The notes under the pieces: model-generated
Databases searched by the model: none
What the model was told of the DNA's origin: nothing
The model's input: only the letters and a program-made list of their open reading frames with translations
Program-made: the position numbers and the translations under genes
DNA from: Synergistaceae bacterium
GTDB taxonomy: Bacteria > Synergistota > Synergistia > Synergistales > Aminobacteriaceae
Direction: 5' to 3'
Assembly (NCBI GenBank): GCA_017444345.1
Contig: JAFSWW010000099.1
Span: 1 to 62,203, forward strand
DNA length: 62,203 nt
Shown here: piece after piece, positions 26,866 through 35,392 of the stretch
Position numbering within the stretch: position 1 is the first letter of the stretch
How the letters are laid out: every line of letters starts with the position of its first letter

Positions 26866-27200
26866 GATAATAATAAATTTTTTCGTCTTAATAAATTAAA
26901 TAATTCCCTGTGAATATCCTGCGTCTTTGAGGCGAGTCCTTTATCCTTGAGACTTAGAACTAACTGCACGCCCGGTATAATTTTATTTGCTAATTGTCTG
27001 AATGCCTCACGCAAGATTCTTTTGCCCCTGTTCCTGATATGTGCCTTCCCCTGATGTTTACCGACTGCGAGTCCGATTTTTATCGAGTCCGAGTCTTCCT
27101 TCAGATAAAGCAGCCGCACCAGCTCGCCATTAACTTTTATGCCAGTGCGGAAAATCTGATCAAATTCCCATCCTTTTTTCAGCTTATGAACATTAGGCAC
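26844..27200 (-). CDS. rnpA: Ribonuclease P protein component
   Basis: A 118-residue basic protein subunit of RNase P, which matures tRNA 5' ends. HKLKKGWEFDQIFRTG (about 5-20) and the RNR-type motif AHIRNRGKRILREAFRQL (about 73-90) are typical; Arg-rich helix intact. The start is GTG at 27200, which lies inside the last codons of rpmH (8-base overlap). It overlaps yidD at the other end. Both overlaps indicate one tightly packed operon. Confidence 0.94.
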   Translation of the reverse strand: MPNVHKLKKGWEFDQIFRTGIKVNGELVRLLYLKEDSDSIKIGLAVGKHQGKAHIRNRGKRILREAFRQLANKIIPGVQLVLSLKDKGLASKTQDIHRELFNLLRRKNLLLSCYPVSQ

Positions 27201-27333
27201 GGGTCAAACATTTACGTCCTACGCGTCGTCTGTTGCGAAGAATCTTGCGCCCTGATGCTGATGCCGATCTTGCAAGGAAACCTATTTTGCGTCTTCTCGG
27301 TAATACATGCGGTTGAAATGTTCCCTTTTTCAT
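27193..27333 (-). CDS. rpmH: 50S ribosomal protein L34
   Basis: A 46-residue, very basic large-subunit protein that is easy to miss because of its size. Minus-strand translation gives MKKGTFQPHVLPRRRKIGFL at the start and an Arg/Lys-rich C-terminal half with RSASASGRKILRNRRRVGRK, the L34 signature (TFQP..R.R..GF..R). The stop (27193-27195) lies inside the rnpA start region, so rpmH and rnpA overlap by 8 bases. GAGAGGAGC precedes the ATG. No dnaA or DnaA-box cluster is seen upstream, although rpmH is often next to dnaA. Confidence 0.95.
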   Translation of the reverse strand: MKKGTFQPHVLPRRRKIGFLARSASASGRKILRNRRRVGRKCLTRA

Positions 27334-27368
27334 GATGTATATATATGCTCCTCTCTTAAAATATTTAC

Positions 27369-27734
27369 TTATTCGCCGGTCGCTGTGCCGTCTTTATTGA
27401 GCGTTACTGTATATGTCTTGAATAAATCAAAGTCATGCCACTCTGTATAAGTATTATCTTCAAAATCTGCCCGTAAATCCCAGTGTTCGACATTTTTATT
27501 CTTGTTAGGATTGAATTCAACTGTGCAATTTTCACCGGTCGGCAAATCTTTCCAAGGTGTAACTTTATCGACTTCAGGATCCCATTTATTATCTTTGGCA
27601 GGACTAACCCAGAAAGCAATTATAGTCTTCCCGGTCTCATTCTTAAGCAGAAAATCTTGACGGCCGGCAAATGCCGTTGATACAGACGATATAACAAGCA
27701 AAGCTAATAACAGCCCGCATAAAAATTTTTTCAT
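27369..27734 (-). CDS. Small exported protein, unknown function
   Basis: A 121-residue protein with a clear signal peptide (KKFLCGLLLALLVISS..., cleavage near AFAG at about 23). The mature part (about 98 residues) is predicted mostly beta: LKNETGKTIIAFWVSP, CTVEFNPNKN, WDLRADFEDNTYTEWHDFDL and TVTLNKDGTATGE. The pattern 'N.TG..I...W.SP......WD' with a Trp-Asp-Leu core recalls a small beta-sandwich fold seen in many exported bacterial proteins, but I cannot name a family. AAGGAGG lies before the ATG. It stands alone upstream of rpmH. Confidence 0.75.
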   Translation of the reverse strand: MKKFLCGLLLALLVISSVSTAFAGRQDFLLKNETGKTIIAFWVSPAKDNKWDPEVDKVTPWKDLPTGENCTVEFNPNKNKNVEHWDLRADFEDNTYTEWHDFDLFKTYTVTLNKDGTATGE

Positions 27735-27877
27735 GAAATAAAATCCTCCTTATAAATATTAAAGCCGCATAAAAATAATTATGAACTCAAGAATTATAAC
27801 ACAGCTGAAAGATAAAGCTATTAATTTTGTCAGGTGCTACAATATTATAATAATTACATAGGAGGTGCAAAATTTAA

Positions 27878-28750
27878 TTGAAAGACTCAAAACAATTTGT
27901 AATAGTTACAGGCATGAGCGGAGCAGGCAAAACAATGACTCTAAAAGTTTTAGAAGACTTTGGATTTATCACGATTGACAATTTACCGCCGGAATTACTG
28001 CCGCAGTTATTCACTCTCATATCAGAACGCCCGGAGGCAGCAAAGAGTCGCGGAGTCGTGGCCACTGTAGACGTTCGCAATGTAAGCAGCAATTTTGTTA
28101 ATGTCATCGATACAATTTCGCAGGCATGGGGAGGAGTCGTTAAAGTAATATTTTTGACCGCTTCAGACGAGGAATTATTACGCCGCTATGAACGCACAAG
28201 ACGAGTTCACCCGTTGAATAAAGGAATGTCGACTCTTGAAGGAATTTTAGCCGAACGTGATTTATTATCGCCAGTGTTAGACCGAGCCGATATAGTAATA
28301 GATACTTCAATGATGGATTTACACCAGCATAGAGAGAGATTGCTAAAAGAATTCTTTGAGCTTGACGGCGGAATCTCGATTTTAATCAGCTCATTCGGTT
28401 ATAAATACGGAGTCCCTCAAGATGCAAGTTTTGTTATTGATGTTCGCTGCCTGCCTAATCCGTATTATCTTGACGAGCTGAAAAATTTGACCGGAACAGA
28501 TAAGCCCGTTAAAGATTATTTGCTTGAATTTAACGAGACTAATAAATTTATAGAACTTGCAAGAAATTTTCTTGATTTTGCGATTCCTGAATTCCTGAAT
28601 AATGTACGCGGCCAGCTTCATATTGCAGTAGGCTGTACGGGGGGCCGTCATAGATCCGTAGCAGTTGCTGAATGGCTGTATGAAATCTACTCAAAAATTT
28701 ATGAAGGAGTCTGCGTTATTCACCGCGATAAGGGGCACGGGCATCAATGA
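27878..28750 (+). CDS. rapZ: RNase adapter protein RapZ
   Basis: A 290-residue P-loop protein of the RapZ/YvcJ family. The Walker A motif TGMSGAGKT is at 11-19. The C-terminal half has the conserved GCTGGRHRSV and DKGHG (near the end) stretches. In E. coli RapZ steers RNase E to the GlmZ sRNA to control glucosamine-6-phosphate synthesis; in Gram-positives the nucleotide-binding YvcJ has an unclear role. The start is TTG at 27878 with AGGAGGTG upstream. The stop overlaps the yvcK ATG. Confidence 0.95.
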   Translation: MKDSKQFVIVTGMSGAGKTMTLKVLEDFGFITIDNLPPELLPQLFTLISERPEAAKSRGVVATVDVRNVSSNFVNVIDTISQAWGGVVKVIFLTASDEELLRRYERTRRVHPLNKGMSTLEGILAERDLLSPVLDRADIVIDTSMMDLHQHRERLLKEFFELDGGISILISSFGYKYGVPQDASFVIDVRCLPNPYYLDELKNLTGTDKPVKDYLLEFNETNKFIELARNFLDFAIPEFLNNVRGQLHIAVGCTGGRHRSVAVAEWLYEIYSKIYEGVCVIHRDKGHGHQ

Positions 28751-29844
28751 GTTATTTTTTTCTAGGAGTCTTCACGACTCTATTAATATTATTCATGTTC
28801 GGGCGGATAAAATTTAAATCGACTCCAGTAATCGAACGCGCAATAAATAAAAGACTCTCAAACGGGCCGTATATTCTAGCAATCGGAGGCGGAACGGGAT
28901 TATCAACACTTTTGCGGGGTATCAAGGCATTCACGCGAAATATTACAGCAGTTGTAGCAGTAACAGACGAGGGAGGCAGCTCCGGCCGGATTCGCAATGA
29001 ATGGGGGATGTTACCGCCCGGCGATGTTCGTAACTGTATAGTCGCGCTTGCTGAGAATGATAACGAGCTCAAGAAAATTTTAGACTTCAGATTTGACCGC
29101 GGGGAATTATCCGGCCATAGTCTGGGCAATTTATTATTACTTGCTGTTACAGAAATGTGCGGAGATTTCAGTCTGGCAGTCGAAAAAATGAATCACTTGC
29201 TGTCAATTAGGGGGCGGGTCTTACCTGTTACAACTGAAGGAATTACTTTAATGGGCAAAACTAAGGACGGCCAGCAGGTTAAAGGCGAGCTCGATATTTC
29301 CAAACATGGCGCATCATTGCAAGAAATTTGGCTCGAACCTGTAAACGCAAAGCCCCTCCCTGAAGTTGTCAGTGCAGTTAATGAAGCCGACGTAATTTTA
29401 TTAGGGCCGGGGAGTCTTTTCACGAGCGTGATTCCGAATTTATTGCTGCCTGATTTTGCCGACAAGATAAAAGATTCAAGAGTTCCTAAAATTTATATCT
29501 GCAACTTAATGACTCAGCCTGAAGAGACTCAAGATATGAACGTAGTACAACATTTAGAATGGCTTAGTGCTGCACTCGGCTGCGTACCTGATTTTGTGAT
29601 AGTGAACAGCGAAAAAATTCCCGATGATATTATTCAAGCATATAAACAGGACGGGGCGACTCCGTTATATCTTGATTATCACCAGCGAGAAATTATAAAG
29701 AATATGGGCTGTATTTGCGTTGAGACTCCTACAGTTGCAGTGATAAATACGGAAAAAGGCCGCTTTATCAGGCATGACCCGCAAAAATTGGCCTCGATAG
29801 TATTTAAGCTCTTCAGGAAGATTGACGAGCAAGAAATTTCATGA
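28747..29844 (+). CDS. yvcK: Gluconeogenesis factor YvcK (CofD-like)
   Basis: A 365-residue YvcK/YbhK protein that binds UDP-sugars and is needed for correct cell shape and growth on gluconeogenic carbon sources in Bacillus. A short N-terminal membrane segment (2-19) precedes the CofD-like fold: IGGGTGLSTLLRGIK (46-60), VAVTDEGGSSGRIR (about 74-87), PPGDVRNCIVAL and GHSLGNLLL. It overlaps rapZ by four bases (ATGA), as is common. whiA, the usual third gene, is missing. It overlaps the convergent aepY-like gene by 32 bases. Confidence 0.95.
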   Translation: MSYFFLGVFTTLLILFMFGRIKFKSTPVIERAINKRLSNGPYILAIGGGTGLSTLLRGIKAFTRNITAVVAVTDEGGSSGRIRNEWGMLPPGDVRNCIVALAENDNELKKILDFRFDRGELSGHSLGNLLLLAVTEMCGDFSLAVEKMNHLLSIRGRVLPVTTEGITLMGKTKDGQQVKGELDISKHGASLQEIWLEPVNAKPLPEVVSAVNEADVILLGPGSLFTSVIPNLLLPDFADKIKDSRVPKIYICNLMTQPEETQDMNVVQHLEWLSAALGCVPDFVIVNSEKIPDDIIQAYKQDGATPLYLDYHQREIIKNMGCICVETPTVAVINTEKGRFIRHDPQKLASIVFKLFRKIDEQEIS

Positions 29845-30931
29845 ATTCTAGTTTATTATCTAGTGCGCTTGTTGTAGGTCTTCCTAGATTTTCACGCGAT
29901 TTAATTTGTGATTTTGCCTCAATAAATGCTAACTCGTCTGACTCTCTTGCTATCTTCAAAGCCTGATCAAGGGAGTCGTAATCATTTACGCTGAAAATAT
30001 TTACATAGCCGCAGGATTTTGCGATTCCGGGCAAATTTATTTTACTTGCTACAGTGGGAAGACCTCCGACACTTTCATGAGCAGAGTTATTTATTACAAT
30101 GTGAACTAAATTTTTAGGTGCTAGACTGCCTATTACAGCCAGCGAGCCTAAATGCATAAGTGCCGCCCCGTCCCCGTCTATGCAGAAAAATTTTTTTCCG
30201 GGCTGATTTAACGCAGCTCCGAGTGCAATACTTGACGCATGACCCATTGAGCCGACTGTCAAGAAATCCCGTTCGTGAGTCTCTCTTAACTCGAATAATT
30301 CGCGGCTTGTCTTCCCTGTAGTGCTGATGATGGGAGAATCGCCCGAAAATTTTATAATATGCCTGATAATTTCTTCACGAGTCATAATATAATCATTATT
30401 ATATAAAACTTTTTCGTCATAAGTTAATGCGTCCTTACGAACTACGAAAGCAACACAGTTATTATTATTTAGCTCGACTCTAAAATCTTTCATGACATTA
30501 TATAATTCCTGCTGACTCGTATCTTGATTAAGCACAAAAAATTTTATGCCTAAATCGTCTAATAGTTTCAGAGTAATTCTCCCCTGATAAATATGCTGCG
30601 GTTCGTCATGGACTCCGGGTTCGCCACGCCAGCCGATTATGAATATAGCGGGAATGTTATAGACTTTAGGATTTAATAAACTTGCTGAAGGATTCACGAT
30701 ATTTCCGAGCCCTGAATTTTGCATGTATACGGCCGCAAATTGCCCGGTTGCCAAATTATAACCTGCTGCTATGGCCGCCGCATTGCCCTCGTTCGCTGCT
30801 ATTATGTGATGATTGTTATTATTCATTCCATAAGTATTTATTAAATAATTGCACAGTGCTTTTAACTGGCTGTCAGGGACTCCCGTGTAGAAATCGCAAT
30901 TTATAACCTCAACAAAATTTTTAACGTCCAT
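29813..30931 (-). CDS. aepY: Phosphonopyruvate decarboxylase
   Basis: A 372-residue thiamine-diphosphate enzyme that decarboxylates phosphonopyruvate to phosphonoacetaldehyde, the step that makes phosphonate synthesis irreversible. FYTGVPDSQLKALCNYL (12-28) and HHIIAANEGNAAAIAAGYNLATG (about 42-64; catalytic Glu) are typical, and FFCIDGDGAALMHLGSLA (about 249-266) is the ThDP/Mg site (GDG...). Length matches Ppd/Fom2. Its ATG overlaps the upstream dehydrogenase stop by one base. Last gene of the phosphonate operon. Its 3' end runs 32 bases into yvcK from the other strand. Confidence 0.93.
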   Translation of the reverse strand: MDVKNFVEVINCDFYTGVPDSQLKALCNYLINTYGMNNNNHHIIAANEGNAAAIAAGYNLATGQFAAVYMQNSGLGNIVNPSASLLNPKVYNIPAIFIIGWRGEPGVHDEPQHIYQGRITLKLLDDLGIKFFVLNQDTSQQELYNVMKDFRVELNNNNCVAFVVRKDALTYDEKVLYNNDYIMTREEIIRHIIKFSGDSPIISTTGKTSRELFELRETHERDFLTVGSMGHASSIALGAALNQPGKKFFCIDGDGAALMHLGSLAVIGSLAPKNLVHIVINNSAHESVGGLPTVASKINLPGIAKSCGYVNIFSVNDYDSLDQALKIARESDELAFIEAKSQIKSRENLGRPTTSALDNKLEFMKFLARQSS

Positions 30932-31923
30932 TAATTCAATATCTCCCTGTATAAATTTTTTATAGTGAATAAATCTAATTTTGCCGGAAAATTCTTTAAT
31001 CGTTCAGGATTCACGCTTGCTGATAATATATTAATTTCCTGTTCGTTCGCTTCCGGGATCTCTAGGCCAAGACGCATAAATATGGCACTAAATTTTTCGG
31101 CTGCTTTTTCCGGACTCCCGCAATTCATGCAAGCTGCTATATCATTCAGGACGGGCAAATTTTCATGTTTTATCAGCCACTTGAATAATACCCGGTTGCA
31201 CAATGCCGCCGCGTGTCCGTGTGCAATATTATATAACCCCGTGATTTTGTAGCACATTGCGTGTCCTGCCGTAGTCTGAGCTAAATTAATTGCTTGACCT
31301 GCTAAATATGAATTCTTTAGCATTTCTTCAGGATTATATGAGCCCGGGTAATTCTCAAGCAAACGAGTTATATTTGTGAGAGCTTCACGAGAAAATTTTT
31401 TGCTGGATTCGTCCGCGTTGACTGACCAGAAGGACTCTAAAGAATGCGAGAATGCGTCTAAGGCTGAAGATTTGCGATGATAATCGGGCAGATATTTTAA
31501 CAATTCCGAGTCAAATAATACAGAGTCAGGGATTATTTTTTCGTCAGTGATTGATAACTTTTTGCCGCCCTCATAGAGCACCGCAAATTTTGTAGCCTCG
31601 CTGCCTGATCCTGCCGTCGTAGGAATAACAACAAGCATAGAGTCAGGATTATTCAACTTTACATATTTTGCTGTATCGATTGCAGAACCGCCCCCTACTG
31701 CTAATATAATGCCGCATTTATTGAGAGTGAAAAAATTACTTGCTGCCTTTGCGTCTTCTATTATGGGATTAGGTGTAAAGCTCGTAAAGTGAAAGACTCG
31801 CTTATCTCTCAAGCACTCATAAACACGTGAAAATTTCTCGGCTGATTTACCATGAATAAATAAAATTGTTTTATCCTGTAAAATTCTTTGAAGTTCGTCA
31901 TAATTATTTAATATTTGCTGCAT
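30931..31923 (-). CDS. Fe-dependent alcohol dehydrogenase, likely phosphonoacetaldehyde reductase
   Basis: A 330-residue group III (iron-containing) alcohol dehydrogenase. GGGSAIDTAK (77-86) is the nucleotide-binding motif; PTTAGSGSEATKFAVL and the metal ligands in ALDAFSHSLE and NIAHGHAAALCN follow. In phosphonate gene clusters this family (PhpC, FomC) reduces phosphonoacetaldehyde to 2-hydroxyethylphosphonate. That role is inferred from its place between the radical SAM gene and phosphonopyruvate decarboxylase. It is slightly short for the family (usual about 370-390). GGAGG lies 8 bases before the ATG. Confidence 0.85.
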   Translation of the reverse strand: MQQILNNYDELQRILQDKTILFIHGKSAEKFSRVYECLRDKRVFHFTSFTPNPIIEDAKAASNFFTLNKCGIILAVGGGSAIDTAKYVKLNNPDSMLVVIPTTAGSGSEATKFAVLYEGGKKLSITDEKIIPDSVLFDSELLKYLPDYHRKSSALDAFSHSLESFWSVNADESSKKFSREALTNITRLLENYPGSYNPEEMLKNSYLAGQAINLAQTTAGHAMCYKITGLYNIAHGHAAALCNRVLFKWLIKHENLPVLNDIAACMNCGSPEKAAEKFSAIFMRLGLEIPEANEQEINILSASVNPERLKNFPAKLDLFTIKNLYREILN

Positions 31924-31981
31924 TTAGGAGTCCTCCCTAAAAATTTGCTGCTAAAATATTTATTTATAAATCATTGGGAAG

Positions 31982-33337
31982 TTACTGGAAATTATAAAAA
32001 TTTTTGTGCCAGTTTTTACCGTGTACCATAAAATTCGCTGGGAAACCCACAACGTGGGCGGGCTTGAGATTTCTTATATTCTCGTCATAGTCCTTAGTTT
32101 TCTGCGGTATTATCTCATCGACATATTTAATGCTTTCGAGTACGATTTTACGCTGTTCATAATTCATATATGGCTTAGGCTTATATGACGAGATTGCTTC
32201 ATCGCTGAACAGTCCGACAATGACTCGGCCATAACGCGCGGCAGTCCTCAAAATATTTATATGTCCCGGGTGAATTATATCAGCTGACATGGGAACATAA
32301 ACAGTTAAATCTGAATTCTTGAGTCTTTCTCTTACTTGAGAGTCGTCAAAAATATAATCGCCTTTAACGTCCGAACATTCCGGAGTAATTGCTTTTGCCG
32401 GGCGATTCTCATGATTCACACAGCCGTCGCAGAGAGTCCCGCCTAAATCATTTTCCATGAATCTCCGGCGCATGTCCTTCATTTTTTCACCGTACCAGCC
32501 TTCTTTGAGCGAGACTTTATTTAAATCTGCTACTATTAACATATTCTCGTAATCTGCATTCTCAATCGATAAATAACCTTCTTGAGTTACAGAAATTGCG
32601 TCAAATGGCAAATTACAGCGGCGTTTAACCTCGTCATCACAATCACAGCGCAGATATTTATCTATTTCAGGCATATAACCGCCCTGATTATAGACGTATT
32701 TAAACACGATTTGATCCGCTAAACCTTTAAAGACTTCAAAATATTTGTCTCGTAAATTTTCAGTGAAGCGAGTCAAGATTCCAGTTACGTAAATTTTGTA
32801 ATTCTTGCCGGATTCCTGCCTGTATTGATTGAGATAGCGCAAATTATTCATGACAGTGTCAAAATCGTCCCGGCCGTGAATGAACTTGTATAATTTTTTC
32901 TGCGGTGCATTGATTGAAAATTTTATACTGTCTAGTCCCGAGTCAATTACAGCGCGAATCTTTTCCGGAGTTGCAAGTGATCCGTTAGAAGTCAAATATA
33001 CATAAGTATAGCCGATTTCTTTTGCCTTAGCTATAAATTCCGGTAATTCAGGAACTAAAAAGGGTTCGCCGGTCGCATAAAATCCTACTTCACGCGTTCC
33101 CAGTTCATAGGCCTGACGCAAAATATCAAAGCCTTTCGCCTTGTCCATCTTTGAGACTTTCCGCCGCATTTTCTGATGAGCACAGAATATACAAGCATGA
33201 TTACACACATTAGAAAGCTCCATTAAAAAATTAGTTTTCGGGAATGGAGGCTCTAAAGAATAAAGCTCTTCCCGGTCGGCCTTCTTGAGTCTGACTCGCT
33301 CCTGAAGGTCTACATCCTTTCCCATTTTGCCGCACAT
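31982..33337 (-). CDS. Radical SAM protein fused to a C-terminal cytidylyltransferase domain
   Basis: A 451-residue two-domain protein. The radical SAM core has the CxxxCxxC motif at C45-C49-C52 (CNHACIFC), followed by GFYATGEPF and LTSNGSLAT. A SPASM/Twitch-like segment (about 240-325) has CDCDDEVKRRCNLPF and LCDGCVNH, but the usual Cys pair after 'VTQEGYLSI' is replaced by ENA, so the auxiliary cluster may be incomplete. Residues about 340-451 are a TagD-like cytidylyltransferase (MSADIIHPGHINIL with HxGH), ending early after VHGKNW. No cobalamin domain, unlike Fom3. AAGGAGG is 13 bases before the ATG. Reaction unknown; a CMP-phosphonate substrate is plausible. Confidence 0.85.
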   Translation of the reverse strand: MCGKMGKDVDLQERVRLKKADREELYSLEPPFPKTNFLMELSNVCNHACIFCAHQKMRRKVSKMDKAKGFDILRQAYELGTREVGFYATGEPFLVPELPEFIAKAKEIGYTYVYLTSNGSLATPEKIRAVIDSGLDSIKFSINAPQKKLYKFIHGRDDFDTVMNNLRYLNQYRQESGKNYKIYVTGILTRFTENLRDKYFEVFKGLADQIVFKYVYNQGGYMPEIDKYLRCDCDDEVKRRCNLPFDAISVTQEGYLSIENADYENMLIVADLNKVSLKEGWYGEKMKDMRRRFMENDLGGTLCDGCVNHENRPAKAITPECSDVKGDYIFDDSQVRERLKNSDLTVYVPMSADIIHPGHINILRTAARYGRVIVGLFSDEAISSYKPKPYMNYEQRKIVLESIKYVDEIIPQKTKDYDENIRNLKPAHVVGFPANFMVHGKNWHKNFYNFQ

Positions 33338-33360
33338 GGTAAATTAATACCTCCTTTATA

Positions 33361-34833
33361 TTATTCAGGGGCAGGAATAAGCCTAATAATGTCCCTGAAC
33401 GGCATCAAAAATTTGTCGCATTCCTGCGATCTGTGAGAGCGTAAAATTGTCTCGGCTGCTTGAGTTATTGCCGGAACTGCCGCCCGCATTAAGTGATTCG
33501 CATAAATGATTATATTTGCGCCCCGTGCCTTGAATTCTTCTTCTTTGACTGAGTTAAAACTTGTAGGCACTAACACAACGGGGGTAGATTTATCTTTTTC
33601 TCTGAATCTATCAAGAAACGCAAAAATTTCCGCCGGGTCCTTGCTGCGTGAGTGTATCATAATTGAGTCTGCTCCGGCCTCTGTGAATGCAAATGCCCGA
33701 GTCAATGCGTCATCGAGTCCCCGTTCAAGTATAAGACTCTCGATTCTTGCGCAAATCATAAACTCTTTAGTCTTCTGTGCCTTCTTACCTGCCCGGATCT
33801 TAGCTGAAAAATTTTCGATTGAGTCCTGAGTCTGTATTACTTCATTGCCGAATAAACTATTTTTCTTGAGTCCCGTCTTATCTTCTATTATTATCATTGA
33901 GACTCCGAGTCTTTCAAGAGTCCTGACTGTATATATAAAATGTTCGGGGCGGCCTCCTGTATCACCGTCAAAAATAATCGGCTTTGTAGTAACTTCTATA
34001 ATATCTTCAATAGTGCGAAATCTGCTCGTCATGTCAACGAGTTCAATATCGGGCTTGCCTTTTGCTGTGCTGTCACATAGAGAACTCACCCACATAGAGT
34101 CAAACTGTCTAGGCTGGCCGTCTTGATAAATAACAGTATTCTCGACAATTAAGCCCGTCAAACCGTCATGAGCTTCCATAGCAGTAACAAAATTTTTTAT
34201 TGCCAGTTCCCGCCGGAGTCTCCCCCGCCTAATATCGGGCATTGCTAAATCTGAACGCGCGCGATTCTCTATTTCTCTAAATCTATCATCTTTTGAGTAG
34301 GGGAATTCAACGAGCCGCCCGCCGTAACTTGCAAGAATGCTCACAACTTCATCGCGTATAGGTTTCTGAAAGCCGCTCCGCCAGTCATCACCATGTACAA
34401 AAATATCGGGCTTGTAAATCTCTAAATTTTCGCGGTAAGAAAGAGTCTTTTGCTCAACAACTTTATAGACTCCTGAAATATTCTCAAACATTGCGAGCCT
34501 GTCTTGATAAGTAACGAGGGGGAATCTCTTAAAACTTGCTACAGCCTCATCTGATAGAATGCCGATAATTAATTTTCCGAGCCTCTTTGCTTTCTTGATT
34601 ATTGCGATATGCCCGGCGTGAATTATATCCGTTGAGAAGCCTATATATACAGTTCGTGACTCTATTTCTTTTAAGCGTGAACTAATAACTGCTAAATCTT
34701 CGGGCGTGTCAATCTCTGAACATAATAGATTCCTTAAGTCGCACCCGTAAATATTGCACCGGCCTTCTAAATCGTTTAGTGCTTTCTCCGCGTAAAAATT
34801 TAATGCCCCCCCCCCCCTGCGTAATTTCTGCAA
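33361..34833 (-). CDS. aepX: Cytidylyltransferase-phosphoenolpyruvate mutase (C-terminal part of a split three-domain protein)
   Basis: 490 residues in this frame. Residues 1-55 are the tail of the NTP transferase encoded in the other frame. Residues about 61-180 are a TagD-like cytidylyltransferase (STDIIHAGH, 68-75; VHGDDW, 146-151). Residues about 205-485 are PEP mutase, which isomerises PEP to phosphonopyruvate: DGDTGG (289-294) and EDKTGLKKNSL (317-327) are the diagnostic motifs. The cytidylyltransferase-PEP mutase order is that of Fom1. TTG 34833 lacks a good ribosome-binding site; the natural start is probably at 35390, joined through the G12 tract at 34806-34817. Confidence 0.92.
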   Translation of the reverse strand: MQKLRRGGGALNFYAEKALNDLEGRCNIYGCDLRNLLCSEIDTPEDLAVISSRLKEIESRTVYIGFSTDIIHAGHIAIIKKAKRLGKLIIGILSDEAVASFKRFPLVTYQDRLAMFENISGVYKVVEQKTLSYRENLEIYKPDIFVHGDDWRSGFQKPIRDEVVSILASYGGRLVEFPYSKDDRFREIENRARSDLAMPDIRRGRLRRELAIKNFVTAMEAHDGLTGLIVENTVIYQDGQPRQFDSMWVSSLCDSTAKGKPDIELVDMTSRFRTIEDIIEVTTKPIIFDGDTGGRPEHFIYTVRTLERLGVSMIIIEDKTGLKKNSLFGNEVIQTQDSIENFSAKIRAGKKAQKTKEFMICARIESLILERGLDDALTRAFAFTEAGADSIMIHSRSKDPAEIFAFLDRFREKDKSTPVVLVPTSFNSVKEEEFKARGANIIIYANHLMRAAVPAITQAAETILRSHRSQECDKFLMPFRDIIRLIPAPE

Positions 34834-35390
34834 TAATCTTCTATTTTATTGAGCCATAAAAGCCAGTCATTTTTTGCGAGCTTATATAAAGGCTGTGCAG
34901 TCAGGGCATTATTAAAGAATTCGACTCCGACTTTGAGAATCTTATTATCTGAGTCAATAACGGCCTTAAAATCTTTATCTGGCAGCGGCACACTTGAAGA
35001 CACGGCCATGACTGAACGGGATTCGCTCAAAATTTTGTCAATTGCTTCATTCTCGAAAACTAAATCACCGTGCATAAATAATAAATCATCGTCCCGCAAA
35101 AATTCACGAGCAAGATAAATACTATAAATATAATTAGTCTGCTTATAATCGGGATTATTTACGAATTTAATATTAACGGGTAAATCAAGAGTCCTGCAGT
35201 AATTCATCAGGACTCCCTCACAATATCCAGTTGTAATAATTATCTCGTTGATTCCGAGTTCTGCGAGCTGCTTTAATTGACGCGATAAAATTGTCTCACC
35301 CGGTTTTATTTCAGTTAAGCATTTAGGCTGTTCACTGGTCAAAACGCCCATTCTTGAGCCGAGCCCGGAATTAAGTATTAACGCTTTCAT
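34800..35390 (-). CDS. NTP transferase (LicC/PntC-like), N-terminal part of the split PEP mutase protein
   Basis: 196 residues of a nucleotidyltransferase domain. NSGLGSRMG (7-15) is a variant of the AAGxGxRM nucleotide loop, QPKCLTEI (about 21-28) follows, and MHGDLVFEN (about 105) has the metal-binding Asp. The frame runs into the G12 tract and stops two codons later (GGGGH). With 10 or 13 G it would continue into the cytidylyltransferase-PEP mutase frame, giving about 676 residues. Related domains CMP-activate phosphocholine or aminoethylphosphonate. Its ATG lies two bases after the stop of the nitroreductase gene, so translation is coupled. Also possibly just an assembly error. Confidence 0.85.
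   Translation of the reverse strand: MKALILNSGLGSRMGVLTSEQPKCLTEIKPGETILSRQLKQLAELGINEIIITTGYCEGVLMNYCRTLDLPVNIKFVNNPDYKQTNYIYSIYLAREFLRDDDLLFMHGDLVFENEAIDKILSESRSVMAVSSSVPLPDKDFKAVIDSDNKILKVGVEFFNNALTAQPLYKLAKNDWLLWLNKIEDYCRNYAGGGGH
34806..34817 (-). repeat. Homopolymer tract, 12 G on the coding strand
   Basis: Twelve consecutive C on the plus strand (G on the coding strand) between gca and cattaa. It separates two overlapping frames of what looks like one gene. Ten or 13 G would give a continuous frame; 12 gives a stop shortly after. Runs this long are very rare in this A/T-rich sequence; the only other is G11 at 52549. Strong candidate for slipped-strand phase variation. Confidence 0.9.
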
Positions 35391-35392
35391 GA

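Noticed and set aside
27193-27760. Replication origin near rpmH
   Set aside because: rpmH often borders dnaA/oriC, but no dnaA, no DnaA-box cluster and no suitable gap are present.
29813-35390. Complete fosfomycin cluster
   Set aside because: No cobalamin-type Fom3, no FomD and no Fom4 epoxidase; only the early steps are shared.
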